From positions 1-8,054 of the forward strand of contig DPLR01000162.1 of NCBI GenBank assembly GCA_003541895.1: a stretch of DNA of 8,054 nt, read 5' to 3'. This document shows, in pieces, positions 1 through 7,061 of the stretch (positions within the stretch are counted from its first letter, which is position 1; each line of letters starts with the position of its first letter). A model generated the notes under the pieces. It was not told the origin of the DNA and made no database searches. It was given only the letters and a program-made list of their open reading frames with translations. Source of the stretch: Cytophagales bacterium. GTDB lineage: Bacteria > Bacteroidota > Bacteroidia > Cytophagales > Cyclobacteriaceae. The position numbers and the translations under genes were made by a program.

Positions 1-66
1 AAATGGCCAAACATTCAGCCATACGTAAGAATATTTCTCTTTACGAAAGAAATTGACATTCGTTAA
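1..66 (+). CDS. Possible C-terminal fragment of an unidentified plus-strand protein
   Basis: Frame 1 is open from the window edge to a TAA at 64-66 and reads about 21 residues ending FLFTKEIDIR. I do not recognise the family. Two things favour a real gene end. The frame stays open although the stretch is AT-rich, and the stop is followed 16-24 bp later by a hairpin with a T-rich 3' flank, the expected place for a terminator between two converging genes. The minus strand is also open through part of this stretch but has no ATG in that frame. The piece is too short to prove coding, so this is a tentative call. Confidence 0.35.
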   Translation, partial: KWPNIQPYVRIFLFTKEIDIR

Positions 67-82
67 ATAAAGGACTTCCTCA

Positions 83-118
83 AAAAGGAGAAGGGGGTTT
101 TTTAATTCCCCTTCTTTT
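83..118. terminator. Probable bidirectional terminator overlapping the tricorn stop codon
   Basis: GAAGGGG at 90-96 is the perfect reverse complement of CCCCTTC at 108-114, with an 11-base loop. Beyond a 3-base bulge (87-89) the stem can extend by AAAA (83-86) pairing with TTTT (115-118). Read on the minus strand, the stem is followed by a T-rich stretch (86 down to 82), as expected for an intrinsic terminator of the 102-3398 gene. Read on the plus strand it is followed by CTTTTCT-type sequence, so it could also stop a transcript arriving from the left. The minus-strand stop codon (104-102) lies inside the loop. Confidence 0.55.
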
Positions 119-3100
119 CTAAGGTTTTGATTTTATTAGGTTCAGGCTTTTCTGACAGTTTCTGAATCAGCAACTCAACAGCCTTTTCAAGTTGTTCATC
201 GCGACCCTTCACTAGATTTTCATAGCGGTTTTTTACTTTATAAGTTGGCTCAAGCTGAGTGTTCTCTAAGAATTTTCCATCAGGACCAACCATACCCACT
301 TGTGGAATCCCGAAAACCAAGGTCGGATCAATTTGTTGTTCCCACCACACGGCTGTTCCTGTTCCCGGCACTGGCATCCCTACAGTCATACCTAATTGCT
401 TCACATCATACGCATAAGGAAACATGTGCGCATCAGAGTAATTGCTCTCACCGATCATTACTGCGGAAGGTTTAGTCCATTTGAACTGAGGCTCGAAGCC
501 GATATACTGGCCGCGCGGAATTACATCCATGTATTTTTTGCCACTTAAAAACGTTGATAAATCTTCGTGCAGCCAACCGCCTCCGTTGGATCTTGTATCA
601 ACAATAAGTGATTCTTTGTTCGCATGCTTACCCAAGGCTTCTTCATAAACTACGCGATAGCTCGGATCATTCATTCCACGCACGTGAATGTATCCTACTT
701 TTCCTTTCGAGAGACTATCTACTTCATGTGCACGGTTTTCTACCCAACGTCTGTAGAGCATTTCACTTTCCTGGCCAATAGAAACTGGCTTAACCACTTC
801 CTCCCATCTGTTCTTGGTTGCTGGATCATATAAAGTTATCAATGTATTTTTCCCGGCTTTGTGATTGAGGAATTGGTGTATGTCGGCATTTGAATTGAGA
901 TCATCGTTATCAATCTTTTCAATGATCGTTCCTTTTTTAACTTTTGAGTCGGCATGATCGAAAGGTCCTTTCTTCAAAACGGTAGCAATCCGAACTCCAT
1001 TTCCTGAAAAGTTTTGATCGTAAATTAAGCCAAGCGAAGCTGTGGCATCACCATTTTTAGTATCAGGACTGTAGCGGCATCCGGTGTGAGAGGCATTGAG
1101 TTCACCGAGTAACTCGCTGAGCATTTCAGAGAACTCCCAGTTGTTGCTGATGTGTGGTAAAAACTTGGCGTATTCTTTTTTGTAGAAAGCCCAATCTACG
1201 TTGTGCAGTTTTACATCGTAAAATTTCTTGAGCACTTGGCGCCAAGCATGATCATAGATGTAAGCGAGTTCTTGCTGTTTGAATAACTGCATCTCGCCAT
1301 TGATGCCGATGGGTTCTTTCTTTCCTGATTCAGCATCAACTGAATTTGGTTTGCCGTCAACTAGCACATATAATTTTTTGCCATCGCTGCTCGAAGAAAG
1401 GTTGCTTGCGTTGTCTCCGAGTTTTGTTAAGATTTTTGTTTCGCGTGTGCGCAAGTTGGTCGTCCAAAGATCAACTCCTTTTTCGATGCGCGCGAGATAA
1501 AATAATTTTTCTCCGTCATTAGAAACGATGGCATCATTCAAGAAAGTAGAGTGAATGGTAAGTTTTGCTTTACGATCTTCGATTCCATTTAAATCAATTA
1601 CAATGTCGTTTGATTTGTCTTCTTCTTTTACAGTCGTCTTTGGTTTGTTTTTATCATCTTGTTTTTCATCCTTCGGTTTCTCTTTGTCCTTGTCTTTTTC
1701 CTTCTCTTCTTTTTCTTTCAACAATTTGTAATCAGCTTCGCTCAAACGGAACCGATCATACGCTTCTTGGGTAAAGAACATTCCATACGCGTCACTGCTG
1801 GCGCCCCAGCTTCCATGATTTTTCAATCCATCACGATCACTGAACCACACCATCATTTTTCCTTTCATCATCCAGCGCGCACCGCCATCATTGTAGCCGC
1901 TCTTGGTGAGATTGATTATTTCACTATTGCCAGCCGAGCTCACCAAACCCACTTCGCCAATCCAGTGATTGTCCATTAAGAAGTCTACCAAAAACCATTT
2001 GCCATCAGGCGACCAACTATAATACTGATCTCCATCGCTATACGAATAATTTTTATTGCCCGGCATGATTGTGCGTGTGGCCTTTGTTGCCAGGTTGATT
2101 ACTTTGAGTGTGGTTCGTTCTTCTAGGTAAGCGACTTCTTTTCCATCAGGTGAAAATTCAGGTTGAAACTCTTCGGCATCGGTAGCCACCACGGGTTCCT
2201 CTTTCAAAATAGTTGATGCATAAAAGTAAGGTTCTTCTTTTCGCACAATCGAAGTTTTGTAAACGTTCCAGTTGTTGTTGCGTTCACCGGCATACACCAA
2301 GTTTCTTCCATCTTTGCTGAAGTTTACCGTGCGCTCTTGTTCAGGAGTGTTCGTAATTCGTTTAGTGACTCCGCCCTCCACTGAGGTAACAAAAATTTCA
2401 CCGCGCACAACAAAGGCTACTTCTTTTCCATTGGGCGATACGGCCATTTCGGTAGCACCGCTGCTGATCGGAATAAATTCATACGGGTTTAATTTCCCTT
2501 CTGTTTGAATTTGAATATTCACTTTTTGGGGTTGCTCACCTTGCTTTGATAGGTAGATTTCTCCGTCATAAGAAAAGCAGAGCGTTCCGTTGGAAGACAT
2601 CGTGAGGAAACGCACCGGATGATTTTTGAAACTCGTTATTTGAATTTTCTCTTTGTTCCCTTTCAACGCCATTCGATACACATTAAACGAACCACCCTCT
2701 TCGCTGAGGTAGAACAGAAAATTTTCTGGTGCATCGACAACTGGATTGCGATCTTCTCCGGCAAACGTGGTCAACTGAGTATGACTTCCGGTTTTCACAT
2801 CGTACACCCAAATGTCGCGTGCAATGGAAGATTGATGATGTTTTCTCCATGGATCTTCATAACCTTTGCGATCGTGATAATAAATTTTTGAGCCACTGGC
2901 ATTGTACACCGCAGCTTCTGACGGTGTGGTAAGCACCATGTTGTTTCGCCCGCCATTGATTGATACACTGTAAAGTTCAGGCATGGCACCATTGGGAAAA
3001 TCAGCGTATGAGTCTGAATCAACTCTTCGTGAATTGAATAAAATATTTTTTCCATCGGGTGAAACAGAGGTGGGGAAATCGTTGGCTGAGTGATAGGTTA

Positions 3101-3398
3101 ATCGGGTGGGCAAACCACCGGAAGCAGCGATACTGTAAATGTCAAAATTGCCAAAGCGATCAGAGGCAAATGCAATTGTTTTTCCATCGGGCAACCACAC
3201 CGGCATGAAATCATGTGCGGGATGAACTGTAACAGGAGTCGCTTTTCCACCTGATGAATTGACAAGGTATAAATCGCCTTGGTAGGTGAAAACAATTTGT
3301 GATCCATCGGGTGAGATGGAAGGATAGCGTAGCCACAATGGATTTTGCGCACTTAGTGTAGTGCATATCATCGTGAAAAGAGCGGGAAGTATTTTCAT
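102..3398 (-). CDS. Exported tricorn-like S41 serine peptidase with PD40 propeller and PDZ domain
   Basis: This is a 1098-residue protease of the tricorn family (MEROPS S41), probably degrading peptides in the periplasm or at the cell surface. Residues 1-17 form a Sec signal peptide, with likely type I cleavage after LSA and before Q18. Residues about 20-540 and 612-690 hold repeated PD40/WD40-like blades with SPDGK-type motifs (near residues 29, 69, 113, 321, 416 and 463), which should form beta-propellers. A highly charged Lys/Glu/Asp spacer covers about 556-598. The helical/core region begins near 705, a PDZ domain lies at about 785-872, and the S41 catalytic core runs from about 895 to 1060. 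By motif alignment with tricorn I assign S770-H771 (GELNASH), nucleophile S988 (NYSDAH) and E1045 (LENTQLEP); the NGGG at 938-941 precedes the nucleophile. All catalytic positions are present, so the enzyme should be active. The ATG at 3398 gives the signal peptide directly. Natural peptide substrates cannot be told from sequence. Confidence 0.93.
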   Translation of the reverse strand: MKILPALFTMICTTLSAQNPLWLRYPSISPDGSQIVFTYQGDLYLVNSSGGKATPVTVHPAHDFMPVWLPDGKTIAFASDRFGNFDIYSIAASGGLPTRLTYHSANDFPTSVSPDGKNILFNSRRVDSDSYADFPNGAMPELYSVSINGGRNNMVLTTPSEAAVYNASGSKIYYHDRKGYEDPWRKHHQSSIARDIWVYDVKTGSHTQLTTFAGEDRNPVVDAPENFLFYLSEEGGSFNVYRMALKGNKEKIQITSFKNHPVRFLTMSSNGTLCFSYDGEIYLSKQGEQPQKVNIQIQTEGKLNPYEFIPISSGATEMAVSPNGKEVAFVVRGEIFVTSVEGGVTKRITNTPEQERTVNFSKDGRNLVYAGERNNNWNVYKTSIVRKEEPYFYASTILKEEPVVATDAEEFQPEFSPDGKEVAYLEERTTLKVINLATKATRTIMPGNKNYSYSDGDQYYSWSPDGKWFLVDFLMDNHWIGEVGLVSSAGNSEIINLTKSGYNDGGARWMMKGKMMVWFSDRDGLKNHGSWGASSDAYGMFFTQEAYDRFRLSEADYKLLKEKEEKEKDKDKEKPKDEKQDDKNKPKTTVKEEDKSNDIVIDLNGIEDRKAKLTIHSTFLNDAIVSNDGEKLFYLARIEKGVDLWTTNLRTRETKILTKLGDNASNLSSSSDGKKLYVLVDGKPNSVDAESGKKEPIGINGEMQLFKQQELAYIYDHAWRQVLKKFYDVKLHNVDWAFYKKEYAKFLPHISNNWEFSEMLSELLGELNASHTGCRYSPDTKNGDATASLGLIYDQNFSGNGVRIATVLKKGPFDHADSKVKKGTIIEKIDNDDLNSNADIHQFLNHKAGKNTLITLYDPATKNRWEEVVKPVSIGQESEMLYRRWVENRAHEVDSLSKGKVGYIHVRGMNDPSYRVVYEEALGKHANKESLIVDTRSNGGGWLHEDLSTFLSGKKYMDVIPRGQYIGFEPQFKWTKPSAVMIGESNYSDAHMFPYAYDVKQLGMTVGMPVPGTGTAVWWEQQIDPTLVFGIPQVGMVGPDGKFLENTQLEPTYKVKNRYENLVKGRDEQLEKAVELLIQKLSEKPEPNKIKTLEKKGN

Positions 3399-3406
3399 GT
3401 TGGAAA

Positions 3407-3428
3407 TTGTTTTGGCAAGTCAAAACAA
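3407..3428. promoter_or_regulatory. AT-rich perfect dyad in the divergent gap
   Basis: TTGTTTTG (3407-3414) and CAAAACAA (3421-3428) are perfect 8-bp inverted repeats around a 6-base spacer (GCAAGT). The dyad ends 8 bp before the ATG of the minus-strand peptidase gene, so it would lie in its leader or promoter region, and it is about 80 bp upstream of the plus-strand sensor gene. It could be an operator for a dimeric regulator or a weak hairpin in the leader mRNA. It is not followed by a T-run, so it does not look like a terminator. I could not assign a convincing Bacteroidota promoter (TTTG / TAnnTTTG) to either gene in this gap. Confidence 0.35.
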
Positions 3429-3511
3429 CCGAAATATTCCAAATCCTGAAATAGAATTATTACCAATGGAAATTTAAGGTTGTCCAAAGACGTGATTTAA
3501 TATCACCAAAG

Positions 3512-4492
3512 TTGGGTGGTTCTGGTGTTTTAGGCCAAACTTTAATAAGTTTACTCGTCTATTTGGTGGAAATAAAGAAGAACACATTAGAAAATCCTTT
3601 TTTAAAGGATCTTGGTTATACCATTCTTTTCGGAGCCTTGTCCGCAATGTTGGGCTCAGTGCGCATTCAAATTCCAGGTTTTGAGGGGTATAGCGATTTG
3701 CGAGAGATACCGCTGCTCGTTAGCATATTCTACATTCGGAACCCTCTTTTTATCACAGGTCTTAGTCTGATTACTTTGTTGGGTACGGTGCATCCTTCGG
3801 TGGCAGTTTTTCTTGAACATTTTGTTAGCTTATTTTTTTCTTGGTTTGCGTATCATGCCATTGAAAAAAGAAAGATGCCCAATGTGTTGCTCGGAATTAG
3901 CTGGATGCTGACCACCGTATTGTATTACGGGGCATTCCTTATTCCACTTTCGATTTTCGCTCGCCAATTACTTGGCATTAGTACGGCAACCAAAAATTTC
4001 ATCGATTCATATTGGTCGGTACTATCTTCAGTCAAATTTGAGATGGTGGCATCGGCTGTCGTTTCCAGTTTGTATTTGATGCGTTTTGAAGTCACCCAAT
4101 CGTTGGAAACGGCCAACAAAAACCTAGAAGATACCGTGAGGAAAAGAACTCAGCAGCTTTCTGAAGCGAACGAAGAACTGAAGACGTTGAATCAAGAACT
4201 GCTAGCCTCAAACGAAGAAGTGGCTGCGCTCAATGAAAATCTGAAAACGATGGTAGAAGAGCGCACCAAAAAAATCAATCATCAGTTGACGAAGTTGATG
4301 GAGTACTCGCACATGAACTCACACGAAGTGCGCGCCCCGCTTGCGCGAATGCTAGGGCTTCTTTCCCTTCTCAAAATTGAAAACAACGAAGAACAACGGA
4401 AGGAACTAAACGATCGACTTTACGCTGCATCACAAGAACTTGATGACGTGATCAAGAAAATGAATCGATTGTTGGAGACGGACGAGAGGTAG
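3512..4492 (+). CDS. LytS-like 5TM sensor with coiled coil and ATPase-less histidine-kinase DHp domain
   Basis: This is a membrane signalling protein of up to 326 residues. About five hydrophobic segments span residues 34-190. The block GSVRIQIPGFEGYSDLREIP (49-68) resembles the 5TMR-LYT sensor fold of LytS-type proteins. A coiled coil follows (about 195-265), with a repeated element: NLEDTVRKRTQQL (204-216) and NLKTMVEERTKKI (243-255). The H-box NSHEVRAPLARMLGL (269-283) has phosphoacceptor H271, and a second DHp helix ends at the stop. No N, G1, F or G2 boxes follow, and the stop is only 101 bp before the next gene, so there is no HATPase_c domain. It presumably accepts or relays phosphate or acts as a dimeric regulator; that is inference. 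The start is uncertain. No ATG lies before M46, and the frame is open back to 3455. Candidates are TTG 3512, TTG 3563 and GTG 3566, none with a clear ribosome site. M46 would cut into the first membrane segment. Confidence 0.8.
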   Translation: MGGSGVLGQTLISLLVYLVEIKKNTLENPFLKDLGYTILFGALSAMLGSVRIQIPGFEGYSDLREIPLLVSIFYIRNPLFITGLSLITLLGTVHPSVAVFLEHFVSLFFSWFAYHAIEKRKMPNVLLGISWMLTTVLYYGAFLIPLSIFARQLLGISTATKNFIDSYWSVLSSVKFEMVASAVVSSLYLMRFEVTQSLETANKNLEDTVRKRTQQLSEANEELKTLNQELLASNEEVAALNENLKTMVEERTKKINHQLTKLMEYSHMNSHEVRAPLARMLGLLSLLKIENNEEQRKELNDRLYAASQELDDVIKKMNRLLETDER

Positions 4493-4533
4493 TTCTGGAT
4501 GCTTGATCCCAGTTTCTGAATAGCAGTGTGAGT

Positions 4534-4565
4534 TTTGATCAGATGCTTTTACTTGTTTACTTTAG
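4534..4565 (+). promoter_or_regulatory. Candidate Bacteroidota-type promoter for the DUF4349 gene
   Basis: TTTG at 4534-4537 lies 20 bp before TACTTTAG at 4558-4565. This matches the Bacteroidota pattern TTTG, about 19-21 bp, TAnnTTTG with one mismatch in the -7 element. Transcription would start near 4572, about 20 bases before the ATG at 4594, leaving a short AT-rich leader with no Shine-Dalgarno sequence. If real, the DUF4349 gene is transcribed independently of the upstream sensor gene. Confidence 0.4.
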
Positions 4566-4593
4566 GTAACTAAACTCATCCAGATTTTTTATT

Positions 4594-5493
4594 ATGAAGC
4601 CATTCAAATCTCGTTTGATCAAGACCATTACTTTACTTGCGGTAGGGTTCATTCTTCTTTTTCTTTTTCGTTTCATCTATGGCTACACCACAGGCTTGAA
4701 CGAATTTCAGGAAGAAGATTTTTCAAATTTTTTTAACGACAACGAAAACGTATCCTTCAAAAGGAATTACGCTAGTGACAATTATAAATTCAAAAGACTA
4801 GAACTTACCTCCTCTGCAAATGCAGTGACTCAGCCGCATGAGTTTGATGTGAACCAGAAATACGAGAAGACAGCAACTGTAAGAAGTCGTTCGAAAGAAT
4901 TTGAAAAAGATGAGAAACAGGTAAGAGCGACAATAAAGAAATTCAATGCTATTATTCAATACGAACAGAATGCTGGGCGAACGGGTAATCGAAGTATCCA
5001 TTTTCTGATTGGCACACCGCCAGAAAAATTTGATTCGCTCTATAACGAAGTTTTGAAAATTGGAATTGTTCGATCGAAGGAAATCACAAAGATTGACAAG
5101 ACCAATGAGTATAAAAATTTGAATGCGAAGAAGGCTTCATTGGAAATAACGCGTCAATCATTGTTAGATATTAAAAAGCAAAACGGTAAGATTGACGAAT
5201 ACATCAACCTTCAAAACCGCATACTAGAGATTGAGCAAGAACTTCAGTCACTCGGTGTTCTGCTTGGCGACTTTAATGAAGAGAATGAATTCTGCACTGT
5301 AAAATTTTCACTCTCCGAAACCCACGAAGTCAAAGTCAGTTTCTTGCATCGAGTGAAAGTAGCGTTTGAATGGACAGTGCAATATTACCTACTAATATTG
5401 TGCATCGGTGCTGCTGCAGCGGTATTTGGATTTTTCTTCCTACTTATCATTGACAAGTTATTGCCTTCAATTCTGAGTAAATTGAATTCTTAA
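4594..5493 (+). CDS. DUF4349 domain membrane protein
   Basis: This 299-residue protein has a short basic N-terminus (KSRLIK), a membrane segment at about 12-31, a large soluble part, and a second membrane segment at about 262-287 followed by a short basic tail. The positive-inside rule places both ends in the cytoplasm and residues about 32-260 outside the inner membrane. The middle matches the DUF4349 layout: a strand/helix region ending in the family-type phrase PPEKFDSLYNEVLKIGIV (142-159), then a helical, probably coiled-coil segment (about 170-220) with ILEIEQELQSLG, then a final strand block. DUF4349 proteins are widespread bacterial membrane proteins of unknown role. There is no N-terminal lipoprotein cysteine, whereas some DUF4349 proteins are lipoproteins. 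The ATG start follows an AT-rich leader and begins cleanly before the membrane segment. It is downstream of the sensor gene on the same strand and convergent with the aromatic operon; no functional link can be shown. Confidence 0.85.
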   Translation: MKPFKSRLIKTITLLAVGFILLFLFRFIYGYTTGLNEFQEEDFSNFFNDNENVSFKRNYASDNYKFKRLELTSSANAVTQPHEFDVNQKYEKTATVRSRSKEFEKDEKQVRATIKKFNAIIQYEQNAGRTGNRSIHFLIGTPPEKFDSLYNEVLKIGIVRSKEITKIDKTNEYKNLNAKKASLEITRQSLLDIKKQNGKIDEYINLQNRILEIEQELQSLGVLLGDFNEENEFCTVKFSLSETHEVKVSFLHRVKVAFEWTVQYYLLILCIGAAAAVFGFFFLLIIDKLLPSILSKLNS

Positions 5494-5551
5494 GCATAAA
5501 GGCCAGTTTGAATCTTCAGATTACTATAGAGCGTTAGAGAATTTCTAAAAA

Positions 5552-5962
5552 CTATTTTTTCAGTTCAGCGATAACTCTCTCCAACGTGTTAACGCCCCAA
5601 TGCTCAATGTATTTCCCATCTTCAATTCTTACAATGTCAATCACATCAATGCGAACGGGTTTGTTGGTTGCTGCAATTCCAAAGATGTTTCCCAGATGTG
5701 TGCCGATAATTGCTTTGCGGGTAGTTACTTTATCACCTTCAGCAAGCTGATCATAAATCTCGACTTTCAAATCTGGAAAAGCGGGATGTAAAATATTTTT
5801 AAACGTATTCCACATCCCATCTGCTCCGTTTGAACCTGCTGGCGCGGTTCGATTCACAAAATCCGGATGCATCAATTCCTTGAACGAATTTTCATTGCAC
5901 TGCTCAATCACTTCTTTGTTGAAGCGTTTTACAATTTCTTTGTTTTGTTCGATTGAGGACAT
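5552..5962 (-). CDS. SnoaL-like (NTF2-fold) ester-cyclase family protein
   Basis: This 136-residue cytoplasmic protein belongs to the SnoaL-like/ester cyclase group of the NTF2 fold. Family features are the opening EQNKEIVKRFNKEV, LMHPDFVNRTAP near residue 32, the central HPAFPDLKVEIYDQLAEGDKV, and the closing phrase IVRIEDGKYIEHWGVNT. Founding members close polycyclic polyketide rings, but most small homologues have no proven reaction. The length is typical for a single-domain member. I start at the ATG at 5962; a TTG directly upstream (5965) would add one residue but is less likely. The gene begins 10 bp after the DAHP synthase/chorismate mutase stop, on the same strand, so it is probably the last gene of the aromatic amino-acid operon. 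Nothing in the pathway needs such an enzyme, so it may be a passenger or act on a phenolic or keto-acid compound; that part is speculation. Confidence 0.82.
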   Translation of the reverse strand: MSSIEQNKEIVKRFNKEVIEQCNENSFKELMHPDFVNRTAPAGSNGADGMWNTFKNILHPAFPDLKVEIYDQLAEGDKVTTRKAIIGTHLGNIFGIAATNKPVRIDVIDIVRIEDGKYIEHWGVNTLERVIAELKK

Positions 5963-5972
5963 CAAATAAAAA

Positions 5973-7061
5973 CTAAACTTTCACTTCTGTTTTATTCATC
6001 ACTTTCTCCTGAATTTGAATTGACTCATGATGAACGAGTCTGAGTAGATCGCGGGTGAAGCCTTCATCTAAGCCCATTGCCTTGCCAAGTGTCACTCGTG
6101 TTTTGATGATCTCATCCCAACGGCCAACCTGTAAAATGGTAACGTTATTCTCTCTTTTGTATTGACCGATCTTCTCAGAGATTTTCATTCGAGAGGCTAT
6201 CTTTTGCATGATCTCATCATCCAGATGGTCGATCTGATCACGCAACACACTGAGCGTGTCTTTGAACATTTTGTTTTCGCTGTCGGCCTTGCGAACAACC
6301 AATTCGCTCACAATTTTTCCGAGAACGGCCGGAGTGATTTGTTGCTTGGCATCGCTCCAAGCAGCATCTGGATTGATGTGACTTTCAATCATCAATCCCG
6401 ACATATCAAGGTCAAGTGCTTTTTGTGAGATGAAAGAAATCAACTCACGGTTGCCCCCAATATGACTAGGGTCGCAAATAATTTCTAATTCGGGAAAACG
6501 CGTTTTCAATTCAATGGCAATATCCCACATTGGCAAATTGCGGAAGGGTCCTTTTTCCGAAGAAGAAAATCCGCGGTGAATAGCTGCCATTGTTTTGATG
6601 CCTGCTTTGTGCAAGCGCTCCATAGCGCCAATCCAAAGTTCAAGATCGGGGTTCACCGGATTTTTCACCATCACTGGTATGTCAACTCCTTTCAATGAGT
6701 CGGCAATTTCCTGAACCGAAAAGGGATTCACGGTAGTGCGCGCACCAACCCAAAGAATATCAACGCCTGCTTTCAAACTCGCTTCTACGTGTGCGGCATT
6801 GGCAACTTCAGTTGTTACGGGAAGACCGGTTTCCTTTTTGGCAGCCATCAACCATTGCAAGCCCACATCGCCAGCACCTTCGTACTGACCTGGCCGTGTA
6901 CGCGGTTTCCAAATGCCCGCGCGCAGTGCGTGCACTTTTCCGGTAGCGGCAATTTGTTTGGCGGTAGCGATCGTCTGCTCTTCTGTTTCAGCACTGCACG
7001 GTCCGCTGATGATGATCGGCTTATCTACTTTAAGCCATTTGGCGATTGATTCGAATTTCAT
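5973..7061 (-). CDS. aroF: Bifunctional DAHP synthase / chorismate mutase
   Basis: This 362-residue cytoplasmic enzyme joins two steps of aromatic amino-acid synthesis. Residues about 1-255 are a type I-beta 3-deoxy-7-phosphoheptulonate synthase, condensing phosphoenolpyruvate with erythrose 4-phosphate. Visible motifs are GPCSAET (20-26), RAGIWKPRTRPG (47-58), VKNP (132-135) and CDPSH (196-200). Metal ligands by family spacing are C22, H200, E226 and D237. Residues about 265-355 are an AroQ-type chorismate mutase converting chorismate to prephenate. R274, R291 and K302 match the spacing of R11, R28 and K39 in the E. coli mutase, and S347/Q351 match S84/Q88. Both sites therefore look intact. 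The mutase-at-C-terminus order is that known from Bacteroidota (e.g. Prevotella), opposite to the N-terminal fusion in Bacillus and Listeria. The family is known for allosteric control of the synthase through the mutase domain by prephenate. It follows tyrA after 58 bp. The symbol aroF is customary rather than proven. Confidence 0.96.
   Translation of the reverse strand: MKFESIAKWLKVDKPIIISGPCSAETEEQTIATAKQIAATGKVHALRAGIWKPRTRPGQYEGAGDVGLQWLMAAKKETGLPVTTEVANAAHVEASLKAGVDILWVGARTTVNPFSVQEIADSLKGVDIPVMVKNPVNPDLELWIGAMERLHKAGIKTMAAIHRGFSSSEKGPFRNLPMWDIAIELKTRFPELEIICDPSHIGGNRELISFISQKALDLDMSGLMIESHINPDAAWSDAKQQITPAVLGKIVSELVVRKADSENKMFKDTLSVLRDQIDHLDDEIMQKIASRMKISEKIGQYKRENNVTILQVGRWDEIIKTRVTLGKAMGLDEGFTRDLLRLVHHESIQIQEKVMNKTEVKV

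Noticed and set aside
1..66. Minus-strand open frame at the left edge
   Set aside because: It is open but has no ATG in frame; the ATG in another frame meets a stop after 14 codons. The plus-strand reading with a stop before a terminator is the better explanation.
1659..1979. 106-codon plus-strand open frame opposite the peptidase gene
   Set aside because: It is antisense to strongly supported coding sequence. Its Phe/Leu-rich start is just the reverse of the Lys/Glu spacer, and no family is recognisable.
2005..3340. Recurring short DNA motif CCATCGGG/CCATCAGG on the plus strand
   Set aside because: These copies encode the SPDGK motif of the propeller blades, so they reflect protein repeats rather than a DNA element.
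4493..4593. A frameshifted HATPase_c domain after the sensor gene
   Set aside because: The gap is only 101 bp, and I saw no N-box or G-box residues in any frame.
5534..5560. Terminator between the converging DUF4349 and SnoaL-like genes
   Set aside because: TTAGA/TCTAA form only a 5-bp AT-rich stem, and four A and other bases separate it from the T-run. Too weak to call, although a terminator is expected in this gap.
5963..5965. TTG start one codon upstream of the SnoaL-like gene's ATG
   Set aside because: The adjacent ATG at 5962 is a normal start and loses only one residue; neither has a Shine-Dalgarno sequence, so ATG is preferred.
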